DNA of 64,000 nt from Hydractinia symbiolongicarpus. Taxonomy: Eukaryota; Cnidaria; Hydrozoa; Anthoathecata; Hydractiniidae. The position numbers and the translations under genes are program-made. The notes beneath the pieces were generated by a model. That model was not told the origin of the DNA. It worked only from the letters and a program-made list of their open reading frames with translations, and did not search any database. Within the stretch, counting starts at the first letter, position 1. Every line of letters starts with the position of its first letter. The DNA lies in contig NC_079875.1 of assembly GCF_029227915.1 (NCBI RefSeq), positions 24,870,001 through 24,934,000 on the forward strand. Reading direction: 5' to 3'. Positions 35,801 to 47,135 of the stretch are shown one piece after another.

Positions 35801-36388
35801 CTTTTTTTTGTTCTTATTTCGCAGCAAAATCAGAGGCTTGTGTTCTTTTAAAGTTATTCTTATAAAAAAGGTTAGACAAAAAAACAAATTAAACAACTTT
35901 TAGAAATAGCACTCCAACGTAAAAGCTTAGCACAATTCTAGAATTTCAATATTGATAATGTATTTTCTTGTTTTTTTCAGTGAATTTGCTTTTTTATAGC
36001 CTGATTAGTCTCTGTGAGAAGACAAATTTCATAAATGGGTTTGCAAAAAAACCTTGTGAAGACCTAATAGAAAAAAATATCTTCGTGATGTTAATTTTGA
36101 CGTTGTAACTTAGACAATGTTTCAAGATTAACTTATCAACTTTTTCTATTTTTTATTTCTTGTTACTTTTTGAGAAATTTAAATAGAATTAACATTACGG
36201 TTATATCGTAAAAGTATTTCAACTGCTGTATCATCAAATTACTTCTGTATTTTAGTTACGAAGCTGCACATGTGAGGAAATGCTTGGTTAATGGTCTGTT
36301 GGAAAGCCCACTTATCCCTCACGATACTACCAGACGCATTATGGGATACTTGGACCAATTGAGACGCCAATTGACGAAAAATTTGTAA
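32894..36388 (+). CDS. Dihydrodiol dehydrogenase-like Gfo/Idh/MocA oxidoreductase
   Basis: Exons 32894-33277, 33348-33672, 35173-35353 and 36256-36388 join in phase to 340 residues, near the usual 334 of trans-1,2-dihydrobenzene-1,2-diol dehydrogenase (DHDH). The N-terminal Rossmann fold has RWGIIGSGLICADFC and the family signature AVLCEKPSVLN (about 97-108; the EKP Lys is the usual catalytic/NADP-site residue). The C-terminal half includes WTRCLPLHR, LGGSILLDIGLYLL and, at the end, SYEAAHVRKCL then LESPLIPH, as in DHDH. These enzymes use NADP(H) on dihydrodiols and some sugars in the cytosol. The exon-2 acceptor (TTTTTTAAAAAG) and the exon-3 donor (GTGCGC) are weak, yet phases fit. The third exon joins about four residues shorter than the human protein. 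PEX12 starts 206 bp downstream. Confidence 0.82.
33673..35172 (+). other. Long intron of the DHDH-like gene
   Basis: A 1.5-kb AT-rich intron with no recognised transposon or nested gene; open frames here have no recognisable motifs. Confidence 0.5.
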
Positions 36389-36594
36389 ACACGATAAAAA
36401 GGAACGAACGTTCCAATCATATATACGCTCTTATTTTTTTACTTTTGTATTTATATATTATAGATGTTAGAATTTTGATGTTATATAGTTTTATAGAACC
36501 TGAAAATTAAGATCTATAAATTATTATTATAGAATTATATTTCTTGCTTTAACAAACATTTACCAACTTTTATTTAGATTAAATTGATAAAAAT

Positions 36595-37900
36595 ATGGAC
36601 AGGTTAACCACGGCACAGTTTCTCTACACATCCAGTGCAAAGGCGTCACTTTTCGATATCGTGTCTGAGGAGTCGTTAAAGTCATCGCTTAAACCCGCTT
36701 GGGAATACTTTTGTAAAGTACTGCGTACAAAGTGGCCACAAGTCACGTCAAAAGTGCTTAGGTATCCTGATGAATTATTTTACGCGTTCCTTTTTGTGCT
36801 TGAAGAATACAACTTGCGCAAAAAGTCGGCCTCCATCACGGAGAGTTTTTACGAGTTGACAAGAGAAAGTACGGCAGTTAAATCATCGGTGTGGTTGAGA
36901 AAAGCAAAATGGATATCATTAGCCGCCATTGTGTTGCTACCATATTTAACAGGGAAGTTAGATAAATTTTATGAACGCGTGAAAGCGCGAATTTTAGCCA
37001 ATGAAAACGATGTGACGTCATTGGAGATATGGATTTACAACGTATATCCTATCCTATTGACTGGTGCAAAGTGGATACGCATTGTAAATTACATTTTATA
37101 TTTATTCAATTTCACGAGTTACGCCTCTCCTCTGCTTTACTTCACTCGCATCCAATTAAAATACGCTAAATCGAACAATCCACCAATTGATGACAAGGAG
37201 AACAAAAGTTATCGGCTGGTTAATTATTTAACAGACAGTATGGCTTCCATCGCCTCCAAAATGACTCCGCTTTTCTTCTACTCGTTACAATTTGTAGATG
37301 CCTTCTATCAACAAGATACTTCACTTCAATCGTCCGCACTGTCTGTAACTGAACCTCCCAGTATGCCCAAGGTGGAATTATTTGTGTGTATTTAAATTTT
37401 ATTTTTGAATTTGGTTTCTGTCATAGTGCGTTTTGTATTTCACATGTTAACTTCGTTTATTCATGTCACAACTGAAAAGCATGATACTTGTAGTTTTTAA
37501 AAATGGTATCAGACACCGAGCGAATTTACTCCAATTAGTAACAGTTGCTCGATGGAATTCTCCCTCTTAAGAAAAATTTTTAATATGAACCTACCTTCAT
37601 TGAGCAAAAAAGGGGGGAGGTTCATGCGATATAAAAAAAAATTTAAAGGGAACTTAGTTCAATTTAGATCGAGACTTTATTTTTGTTCACTTATAGGTTT
37701 TGTCAACAGACAGCAAGCTTCCTCCATCGAAACAACAATGTCCTCTCTGTCGATGTCTTCACGTCAACCCAACCACAACTTCAGTATCTGGTTTTGTTTT
37801 CTGCTATGCTTGTATACACAAGTACATCGACAAGTTTGGCTGTTGTCCAATCACTTATCGCTCATGTGACGTCACAGATTTAATACAGCTACATCCGTGA
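36595..37900 (+). CDS. PEX12: Peroxisome assembly protein 12
   Basis: Two exons (36595-37371 and 37697-37900) join in phase 0 to 326 residues; human PEX12 has 359. The N-terminal Pex2/Pex12 domain includes SLFDIVSEESLKSSLKPA, ESFYELTRES, and several membrane-associated helices (SLAAIVLLPYLTGKL, NYILYLF, SPLLYF). The C-terminal RING is at about residues 270-315: CPLC, VNPTTTSVSGFVFCYACI and GCCPITY, the degenerate RING without the full eight zinc ligands that is characteristic of PEX12. PEX2, PEX10 and PEX12 form the peroxisomal ubiquitin-ligase channel that recycles PEX5. The exon-1 donor AAG|GTGGAA is poor but is the only one giving phase 0. A TTTATTTAG acceptor-like site lies 17 bases before the ATG. 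Confidence 0.88.
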
Positions 37901-38196
37901 TACAGAGAGTGATTGGTGTTTCTTAGAAGAGAGATATTTCTCTGTAGCGAAATCCTAGAAAAGATCGTTCGTTCCATACGAAAGTGGTGTGAAACGATAT
38001 GCTCGCTCGAGATAGTTCGCTCTACCAGGGAGTTTGATCATGTACAATTTTATAAAGTGGATTACTTTATATATCAGATGTTATGTCTTAATGAACTTAA
38101 ACGAACTGTTGCACGAAACAAAAGAACACACATTTTCACATTTTGCGTGAATTTATTTAACGAAACAAATTTTATTTTACAATACACTATTGTATT

Positions 38197-38949
38197 TTAC
38201 AATACATTAGCAGGATCTCCTAAGACCTTTGCACATTGTAAGTCACACTTCGGGTCAATTGAACCAAAACTGCTGTGTCCAAACCCCTTCACACCTTTGT
38301 AATATACATCACTTCCATTTATACAATGATCCAGAGTTCCTGACTTAATGAGAATCCATCTTGCCATAGCTGTCGCCACTTTGAACGCTGACCGCAACTT
38401 CTCCCAAAACGTTCCACCATAAGTTATTGCGTATTTCGATTCTTCTTTCAATTTACACATGGTCAGCATGTTAGCTTTAAAGGCGTTGTCGCACTGGCTT
38501 CTCGTCCAATTAAACTTTTTTCCCTAATGATAAAACTTGATGAAAATATAAAATAGCGAGGATCTATTTGGAAAGAGAAAAATTTCAGTTGTTTTGTCGT
38601 GACATACCAATTTTTCCCGCAATTTTATTTTGATACAAAAATCTTTTGCTTTTTGCGCTAATAATAAAAAAAGTTAAGCTGGGCCTCGGAAACGTTATGC
38701 TAAAATACCTAAGAATAAGTAACAAAAAAACGGTAAAAATCTTGGGGGAAAAACTTTACTTACACATCGGTAGCAAATATCGTGTCTCTCACAAGCGGGG
38801 AGAAACACGTCTTTATAAGGGAAGGGAAATCCCAGAGGAATACTACAACCATTTGTAAGTTGAGTGATGCATGGTTTGAAGTCGACAGCTTCTACCCTGT
38901 ACAGGTTCAGCACATATATCATAATTGCGCTGCACAACATACCCGCCAT
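38197..38949 (-). CDS. Secreted phospholipase A2, conodipine-like (copy A)
   Basis: Exons 38949-38764 and 38523-38197 join in phase 0 to 170 residues. A hydrophobic signal peptide (to about residue 22) precedes a Cys-rich mature chain with the PLA2 active-site block ERHDICY (catalytic His-Asp pair) at the end of exon 1. Exon 2 supplies the rest of the Cys set and an amphipathic middle with YGGTFWEKL. The canonical CGxGG calcium loop is absent, as in conodipine-type and other divergent secreted PLA2s. These hydrolyse glycerophospholipids outside the cell and occur in both digestive and venom settings; which applies here is not visible. It is a tandem paralogue of the gene at 41272-41868, with the same intron position. 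It converges on PEX12. Confidence 0.8.
38764..38949 (-). other. Exon 1 of PLA2 copy A (signal peptide and catalytic block)
   Basis: The donor GTAAGT follows the Cys codon right after the HD active-site block; exon 2 opens with Gly-Lys after a CATTAG acceptor. The same junction is used in copy B, supporting the model. Confidence 0.75.
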
Positions 38950-39337
38950 CTTTACAGACTAAAACACTGTTAAAATATAAGCGAGAGGTTTTTGTAGTTT
39001 ATAAAATCGCGTTTGAAAAAGTATTTCATGCTTTATTTTAATGACAAAATCCAATGTTAAATTTTCTAATTATCTGACCAATTTATTTGCGCAAATAATT
39101 TAAAAATGGCGCTTCTTTGTGACTGATTGAGTGATTGTCGAATATTATCATCAATTTTTGCACAATAGTTTTCATCTGTGCATGCCACATCTTATATAGG
39201 TAAACAGACAATCTAACTGCTCAAAGGAAAACTAACAATCGATAACAAGCTGTGCATAAAATGGTTATAATGTATGAATGTGAATGTATTTTTTTTTACA
39301 TTTGTGAGCTTTGGTTCTTGAGATATTTTTGGTCAAA

Positions 39338-39374
39338 GTTGTACCACGGTTACAGCATGTAACCGTGGTACAAC
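39338..39374. other. Perfect 17-bp inverted repeat with a 3-base loop
   Basis: GTTGTACCACGGTTACA, loop GCA, then the exact reverse complement. Its origin is unknown; no transposon ends or gene lie around it. Confidence 0.9.
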
Positions 39375-39460
39375 AGTGTCGATGTGGCCTTTCTGTTCGG
39401 TAAATTACTCACTTGTGTTACGTAATTCCGCGGGGATATTACCAAACGCATTTTAAATAA

Positions 39461-39606
39461 ACTAGTCGTTAGCCCGTGGTAAATCCACGGGTTCGCCCGT
39501 CCTTTTTATACCGCATTGCGTGCTTTTCGCTGTTGCGCAGCTCAGCTACCATTTTGCGTGACAGACAGACAGATAGACAGACGTATACGGGTATTATAAT
39601 GTAGAT
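39461..39606 (-). mobile_element. Short non-autonomous Helitron-like repeat, copy 1
   Basis: Read on the minus strand it begins A|TCTACATTATAATACCCG and ends with a CCACGGGCTAACGACTAG tail, bordered by host T. The 3' hairpin is formed by CCCGTGG and CCACGGG. A 5' TC, a hairpin shortly before a 3' CTAG, and insertion between A and T are Helitron hallmarks. A GACA-type tract lies inside. Confidence 0.6.
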
Positions 39607-41271
39607 GAAGCGAGGGAATGCTTAAAGGTCTCCTGTGGTTGTCAGTAATTTTATTTATCATGTTTTAAAATAAATATCTTTCGCAGAATAAAATAATATT
39701 TCACTGTCATAAATTTAGTTTGGGACATAAGTTCATCACTTGAAATTACATCTATTCGAATTTATTATGAAATTCTTCTGATGTTATTTTTTGTATTAAA
39801 ACATCTTGAAAGACGATATGTGCAATTTGCTAGTTTCGAAAACAACAATTCAAATGAAGTGTACTGGAAGTGATTTTTTGCAAAGCAAAGCAAATCAAAA
39901 ACAGCTTTTTCTCTCTTTCCCTGTTTTCGCATGTCAAATTCTCATAAATTATTTTTCTACAAGGATGTTTTTCTACTACAATTTAGCTCGAACGTCGCAA
40001 GAAATATAAATCACTCTGAGAGAAGACGAAGAAATGGGTGAAAGTTCATTCATCGTCTTAGAAATCCCGCTAAGCTATGTTCGCCGTCTGACGTCACAAA
40101 TCTGCAAACTATGTACTAACAAAGTTGGCTTTTGTTCTATAACGGCGCCGACCTTTAATGTAGTTATCGATTTTAGGGGGAAAAAATTTGGACACAAAAC
40201 AATGAAAAAATATAAAATTTTTATGCCATGCTGTTTCGTGTAAGAATATTTTAGTTATAAAAGAATCATATTTGTAGGGTTTTTCGTTAGTTCTCCTTCA
40301 AAAGACATTCCAGGTCTAGCGATGAACGCTAAAATGTCATGGCCACGTTTCGTTCTTACATTTAAACGCAAACAAAAAACGAAGCAAGGAAAAAATTAGC
40401 GCAACAAAAAAACCACAAATATAAATTTTTCATGTTCATCGAAGATTGAATCAACAGTCAATTTATCAAGGAATGAACTAGTGCAGAATTTTTGTTGCGT
40501 TGTTTTGAATTTCACATGTCTGAATTAATTTGTTCCCGAGAAAAATAATTCTGTTCAACTCAAAATTTAACACTGACTATTTGGACAAATTTGTGCAAAT
40601 CAATCCGCAAAACAGATAAAAGCTTCTGTGTCCATTTTAATCTAGTTTTGCAGCATTTGGATAATATTTGGCTCATATAACTAAATCAAGTAGTTATTTT
40701 AAAAGCTAGCTAAATCCACTAAAAGCGAATTTCATCAATTTACACATTTCTGCTAAATTTTGCCGCCTGTCGAATCCGTGGCCCTGATTTTTACAATTAT
40801 TGAGGATTTTTCGAAATGTTAAATCATTTATACTATTAAGCAGAAAATCAAAATAGAATGGCAAAATATTGCCCAGGCATTGCATTTTTCCCAATTTTAA
40901 ACTGACAATGACGTCACACAGAAATTGCTGGCGTCAGCAAGAAAATAATTATGTTATTGAATTCCCTTTGTCTCATCTGCAAGTCAGAACTGTGTCAGAT
41001 GTTAAAATACTTTCAAAATTCTCGTGTGCAAACGGCGGTCAATTCGTCCGTTTTCACAAGCTTCGCATAAATTAAAAAAAAAAAAAAAATTATAAAAAAA
41101 ATAAATAAAAAAATAATGTTCTCTGTAGCGGGGGAGATAGCCTTTCGTTATAGAATGTGTTCTAAGCATGGAAGCATTTGTGTTTCTTTCTTTTTCTTCT
41201 TTTCTCATTTGGGTAAAATCAAGTTTTTGATTTTAAAACCGACAGAAAGCAAATGACAAGCAGTATTTTGT

Positions 41272-41868
41272 TCAAATTATATTTCTTGGGTCGCCTAACA
41301 ATTTCGAACATTTTAAATTACACAAATTAGGATCCCCAGTTCCGAAGTTGTTATGTCCAAACCCCTTCACACCTTTGTAATATACATCACTTCCATTTAT
41401 ACAATGATCCAGAGTTCCTGACTTGATGAGAATCCATCTTGCCATAGCTGTCGCCACTTTGAACGCTGACCGCAACTTCTCCCAAAACGTTCCACCATAG
41501 GTTACTGCGTATTTCGATTCTTCTTTCAATTTACACATGGTCAGCATGTTAGCTTTGAAGGCATTGTCGCACTGGCCTCTCGTCCAATTAAATTGTTTGC
41601 CCTGTATTTGCAATGAAACTTGTTAAAATCTTCGTGTAATATATTTACAAAGAAGAAAGCAAGAAAAGTAAAAACTTACACATTGATAACAAATGTCATG
41701 GCGTTCACAAGCGGGTAAAAACACGTCCTTGTATGGAAAAGGAAGATTTAGAGGTACGCTACATCCGTTCGTCATTTGAGTAATGCACGGCTTGAAGTCG
41801 ACATCAACAGCCGTCACCTGGACATATATTCTTGCTACAAGTATGACAAGGACTAATAATACAGCCAT
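41272..41868 (-). CDS. Secreted phospholipase A2, conodipine-like (copy B)
   Basis: Exons 41868-41680 and 41601-41272 join in phase 0 to 172 residues. A clear signal peptide (MAVLLVLVILVARIYV) is followed by the same Cys framework and ERHDICY catalytic block as copy A. Most of exon 2 is nearly identical to copy A, while the last 20 residues differ and gain one extra Cys position (LCNLKCSKLL). A TATATATA block at 41914-41925 sits about 50 bp upstream of this ATG on the coding strand, a good position for a TATA box. The calcium loop is non-canonical. A secreted lipase is well supported; a digestive or venom role is open. Confidence 0.82.
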
Positions 41869-41913
41869 ATTTGTTCGTTGCGTTGCTTCAAGTGGGTGAA
41901 ACACATGCTAAAA

Positions 41914-41925
41914 ATTATATATATA
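41914..41925 (-). promoter_or_regulatory. Candidate TATA box of PLA2 copy B
   Basis: TATATATATA lies upstream on the coding strand; transcription starting about 30 bp downstream would place the first ATG at 41868, matching the chosen start. Confidence 0.4.
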
Positions 41926-43556
41926 TTGACGTGGAGACGGGGGTAAAACAACATTTAAAACATACGACAGGGGTACATGTACATTTTAATTATGTTATGC
42001 CAACAATCCAATGATTTTTTTAAATACATAAATTGTTAAAATAAATTAATTTTTTTATTTATTTGTTTAAATCGTCCTGCAAAGTGAACATCCGCCATTT
42101 ATGCAGTTTTACTGTTCAACATTTGTACACAATAAACACCTGCTTACTATTACAGTTTGTAAAGAACTCTCGTGTCGTCAGTAATTTTACCATCTTGAAA
42201 CCTCCGACATGTTTGCAGACAAAGGTTTGTACGATGAAGCGTTGCCATTAGGTACAGAAAATAAATGTAGTTACTTGACAAAAACTCTTTTTCAGAAGCT
42301 ATCTTTCCAGAAAGTAACAGAAGCGAAAAGCTGTTTTATTCTCGTTTTGGGTGAATGAATTGCGTTTCGATATCATTTACCCAACAAGCATCATGTATTT
42401 CGCAGTTCATTTCTGCGAAATGTTTCCCATTTACTTATTTTCACAAAATTATGCCCAAAATTTGTAAGGTTTGTAGGGAATAAAATCTTGCTGAAAAATG
42501 TTTTTTGGACACGAAGTCTGGAATTATAGAGGACAGAATTTTAGCAGAAAATTTCCAGTTACATTATGTTGGTGGTCGCAGCCAGCTATTTTTTAAATTT
42601 TTATAAAATAAGAACAAAACTTAACAAAGGAAACACAACAAAGAAAAAAAATCTACAAATTCCAGTAAATCACTGAATTTTGGTGAAATTAAAATATATT
42701 ACGTTTCTCAAACTGCATGTTACAACAATACTTTACGTTAAAAAAAAATGAAAACTTTTCCATGAAAATATGTTCTGCAAGAAATCACGATATTGGACGT
42801 TTTTTGTGATGTATGTAAAGAAAATCACTTGAAGGCTTCGTGGTTTTAATGCAAATAAAAAAGCAGGCTATCAACTCCTTTCACTGTCTATCGCAATTAT
42901 GTTTATATGGCTCGAAGTTTGCCAACGCATTTTTTAGCTTGACCAACCAACTTTCATAGTTGCCTTTAAAAATAGAGCTAAAAAGCAAAATAAACTGGAA
43001 ATTAAAATAAAAAGTTCTTTATTTTTGTAACCTTTTCCTAGCATTTTTAGGAGAAGTAGCCAACCTGGTTAAGCGTGAATAAAAATGTAACACATGAAAA
43101 AACGTATTTAAATCATATTAACGCCTTTTAAAAGCCAAACAGCATCGCTTGACAGAGCTGTAGACTTGCAAGCAGCTTAATCATTAAAAATATAGAATAT
43201 ACTGGTGGGCTTACGAAGCGATGTATAGTCAGATAAACACATATAAAAGGGTATGTGTACTAAATCGGTAGCCATTATGGCGTCAGCTGTTGTAGTTTAG
43301 CTCTATCTCTTGCTAAGGTATCCTTTAAATTTGCAGTTTGATATCAAATTATGCAAACATGTGGGAATGTGTGGGAAAAAAATGTTTAGTCATCATAATT
43401 TCTTCTGTTTATGACGTGGTCGTGATTGTGAGCAATTACTTTGTAACATTAATTGCTTCGTATACTTCCTTTAACTTCAAAGTTAACGAGTGTAGTGGGA
43501 AGATGTTGTGTTGAACTTGGATAGCAAGAAATGAAACAAGTAGTTGGATTACAGAA
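41926..43556. other. Intergenic interval, nothing identified
   Basis: AT-rich, with no motif-bearing frames and no repeat copies recognised. Confidence 0.5.
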
Positions 43557-44042
43557 ATGAAGGAAGCGAATTTACTTGCGCCAGTATTGACTATTTTCAT
43601 CATTGCTGGGATATTACTGTATTTAGTCCACAGAGAATGGAATTGTTGCCACAAACGCGTATGTATTTTTCATGTTATTTACGGCCTTGCTATCTAAAAC
43701 GAAAGTTTAAAAAATAAGAAACAAAATTACTTAAACAAGAAAATTAAGGATTATTTTAACATTGTGACTTTTATATGTTAACTTTTGTCTGTTTTCATTT
43801 AGCCGGCGAAAGATAATGTAGTTCGGGATGACACAGACATCTCATCAGTGGAGATTGACGTTGAAACGGAGAAAAATGTGGATGACTATTCGAGCAAAAA
43901 AGTAGGATTTACGAACGCGTCATACGTCACATCCGATATGGACACTGGTATTCGTGAAAGTTTTATAAGTGTGGTTGTGGAAGATATGGGCCATTACATG
44001 TTGTGTGAGTCAGATGACATAGTTGGAAATAACGCGACGTAA
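43557..44042 (+). CDS. Small single-pass membrane protein, unknown family
   Basis: Exons 43557-43658 and 43803-44042 join in phase 0 to 113 residues. A short N-terminus (MKEANLLA) leads directly into one membrane segment (PVLTIFIIAGILLYLV) followed by HREWNCCHKR, a Cys pair and basic residues typical of the cytosolic border with possible palmitoylation. The remainder is an acidic cytosolic tail containing SSVEIDVETE, GFTNASYVTSD and SFISVVVEDMGHY. Extracellular sequence is minimal in this model, so an upstream signal-peptide/ectodomain exon is possible: an acceptor-like TTGGATTACAG sits two bases before the ATG. I do not recognise a homologue; confidence comes from the clean splice signals and membrane topology. 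Confidence 0.5.
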
Positions 44043-45592
44043 CAAAAGTGCTTTTAGTTACGAAATCATTCCGAAAACGCTTTGGTAATTTCATTGTTTA
44101 CAAAGTCAATGATTAAATTATTGTTATGTCCATTGCCATTCCTTTATTTCCTGGGAAGAAGTTGGAAGAACAACAAGATGAATTAAAATGAAAACGATGT
44201 ACAATTCTTGTAAATATTTAAATGCAGATATGCTTCAGTTAATAATACTAAATCTAGAAATTGATATATACAAACTTTAATCTTGGAAGAAAGTATGAAA
44301 TAAATTACGGTTATTATGAAATTTAATGTCCTCATTAACTCAAGTTGTGGTAGCACGGATAGAGGAAGGTCATAAGTTAAGACCATCCTTTGATCACCGT
44401 TTTTGGAAAACAAGCTCATTTCAGGCAGGTGATTTAAGTTTATTGAGAAAAAAAACTAGGAGAAATGTTGGCAAATGAAACTTGTAATATAAAACAACTC
44501 CTCAGAATTAAAAGTAAAAATGTACAATTTAAATTTGTCGGAAATAAATATACCCACGTGACGATGCACGAGTTTTCGACAAAAAGCTTCGAATGTTATT
44601 TGTACATTTTAGATGTTCTTATTTTTAATAAAATTTAACTATGACAAAGAAAAAAAAATTTAAACTCCTCAAAAATGTCGCATTAATTATTTTCCTCGTA
44701 GCTACATAAAATTTTCGATTTGCGCCTGTTAAAAAACCAACTTATGTACACCAAAAAAAATCGTTTCCCACAATCGATTTCAAAACTTTCTTTTTTCTGT
44801 TTTCGAAATTTCTGGCATTAACAGACGTTTCGTTTGACTTCTCCAACTTACTAATATATATAACGGCTTTAAATAATCAGCAAAAATGTTGTTTATTTAT
44901 TTACTTTCTATCGTGCTAGCTGCATTGTTCTTTCGAAAATTATAACTTCTCTTCGAAACGCTTTTTGCCTCTCACAGTGAAGTGGTTATTTCATTTTGAC
45001 AAGTTTAAGCGATATAGCCCTTCAGATTCTGAATGTTAATTTATTATACTAAACGTTAGCCCGTGGAAAATCCACGGGTTCGCCCGTCCTTTTTATACCG
45101 CATTGTGTGCTTCTCGCTATTGCGCAGCTAAGCTACCATTTTGCGTGACAGACAGACAGACGCATACGGGCATTATAATATAGATTTCATTTCTTGCGTC
45201 TTTTCAAACCTTTGCACTTGATAATCTTTAAGGACGGTTCCAAAAAAAAAAACATCTGTGAAAAACTTCAATTTTAACCTATAATGAATTGTTTTACAGC
45301 TATGCTTTTTTCTTGCTTTCTTTCTATCTCTTTTGTTTCATTTATTGGTTTGAATAATTCTTTAAAGGCGTTCTTACGTGTTTGAGAATTTAATAGAACG
45401 GCGACGAAACTCAACCAAGCCTAACGGTAAACCTCCAAATGCCACACCTTGTGTTGCTGTTTTTTACGCTTTATCAGCTTCCTTTCATGACAAAATATGC
45501 TCAAATGATGTAAAATGTTACTTGCTTGCTTCTGCAGAAAAAAAAACTTGCAATAAATTTATGTAGTTATGTTGTGCAATGACACATTTGAA
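44043..45592. other. Intergenic interval with one Helitron-like repeat
   Basis: AT-rich DNA; apart from the repeat at 45048-45186, no gene or RNA feature is supported. Confidence 0.5.
45048..45186 (-). mobile_element. Short Helitron-like repeat, copy 2
   Basis: Same family as 39461-39606, with the A|TCTATATTATAATGCCC start and the CCCGTGGAAAATCCACGGG hairpin intact; the 3' CTAG is changed to TTAG. Confidence 0.6.
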
Positions 45593-47135
45593 ATGATGTT
45601 GACATTTCTACTGCTTTTTGTTTGCTCTCTATCTACTTTTCAATGTCATGGTGAGTTACTTATAAATTGTTGGTGTAGATTTGTACGCTTAAACAGAAGA
45701 TGTATTTCAAGAAATATTGATAAATATTAGAGAAAAGGAGATGGTGAATTGTATGTTAGAAATTATACATTTTCTTTTTGTAGGAATGTTGGATGAATGT
45801 TTTTTGCCCAAACAACTGATGCAATGCAAAAAATCAAATCCCTGGAGATATGTGTATAATTTGCAATTAAAAAAATGCGACAAACTTCGTAAAGGAATAT
45901 GCAGTGGAAACGCAAATAGATTTAAAACTATGAAAGAATGTCAAGAATCCTGTATCGGTAAGTTAAATGACTTTCTCAATTCTCAATTCAGCATTCTGGT
46001 TTAAAGTTTCAAATACGAGTTGAACATAACATGCTGCAAGCTATCAAAATATCTCCTTTGCTTATACGGCATTTGAAACTAATCATTTGATAAAATTGTC
46101 TCACTGCTCGCTTTTCCTTCGTCGATTGGATTAATTTCTTTCAATTTGCTGTTGTCCTTAGTGTTGGTTTCGGTCGCCGTATGTTTCGTTCTGTAATTTA
46201 TTCCACTAGCATGTGTGCTTGTCTTCTTAGTGACAGAGGAAGATTGTCGTTTGAAAAAAGATGAAGGAAATGGAAATTGTAGCGAGAGTGGAGATTGCAA
46301 AAAGATGTTTTATTTCTACAACTATGACCAAAGGTTCTGTGAAGCATTTTTATATACTGGTTCAGGTGGGAACTCAAATAAATTTCCCACTTTTGAGGAT
46401 TGCGTGCACATGTGCGCACCACGTGAGTATTTTTTCATTTATTTAAACAACAATTCGGCCTCAAAGCTTATGTCATTTTTCATCCAAACAGAATTACTCC
46501 GAGATGAACTTCATTTATGCGGAACTTGTCGCACAACTCTGGCGTATAAAACTCCACCCAATTTTTTGTTCGCGTTATTTTAAATGTAAATGTGGTAAAA
46601 ATTACATCTTATTTATTTAGATGTCACGACTGACGATCCAATTCGTGATTATCAATTACAATCAATATCTGAACACACACCGGATGAAAAATATAACATG
46701 ACGGAACTTAAGGAAGAAGAAATTACAACGACGCCTGCTACTACTCCTTCAAAACAAGACGACCACCATTCGGACCACCATTCGGACCACGATGACGACC
46801 ATTCAGATCACGACGACCACCATATAGATCATCATGACGACAAAGATGACAATGTTTTAACGTTAACTGTGGATCCTGAAGAATTAGCTCTGCTCAAGTA
46901 TATTAGAAAATCACTTAAAATTCACCGCAAGAAGATGAGGGAGGCTTACGATGAGATTGATGAAAAAGTCATGCCGAAAACATCTCCCACGACAACTCCC
47001 ATCACAGTCACCCCTACACCGCCCTCAGACGCTTCACCGACAGACGGGATGAGCGACGACATTGATGACGACATGAATGACGACTCAACAGATTACTCAG
47101 ATGCTGGCACACCATTTGAAGATGAAACAAAATAA
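45593..47135 (+). CDS. Secreted protein with two Kunitz domains and a His/Asp-rich tail
   Basis: Four exons (45593-45650, 45784-45957, 46231-46422, 46621-47135), all in phase 1 at the junctions, give 312 residues. Exon 1 encodes a signal peptide (MMLTFLLLFVCSLS). Exon 2 is one Kunitz/BPTI-type domain with all six Cys but an unusual reactive loop. Exon 3 is a second Kunitz-like domain where the usual fourth Cys, in the segment reading TGSGGNSNKF, is replaced by Ser and an additional Cys lies near the loop. Exon 4 encodes a low-complexity acidic tail: a long run of Asp and His (DDHHSDHHSDHDDDHSD), a basic helix, and Thr/Pro-rich and Asp-rich ends. Kunitz domains inhibit serine proteases or act on channels; the His/Asp run could bind metal ions, which is inference. 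It may be a matrix, cuticle or secretion component. Confidence 0.72.
46750..46860 (+). repeat. His/Asp codon repeat tract inside exon 4 of the Kunitz gene
   Basis: GAC/CAC/CAT/GAT codons alternate with repeats of CATTCGGACCAC, suggesting growth by local tandem duplication while the frame is preserved. Confidence 0.7.

Larger units (their letters stand above)
38950..41271. other. Spacer between the PLA2 paralogues
   Basis: Contains a perfect 17-bp hairpin (39338-39374) and one Helitron-like repeat (39461-39606), plus an A-rich tract near 41069. No gene was recognised. Confidence 0.5.

Noticed and set aside
39541-39600. Possible CRISPR-like or satellite array from GACA repeats
   Set aside because: It is a short internal tract of the Helitron-like repeat, in an animal genome.
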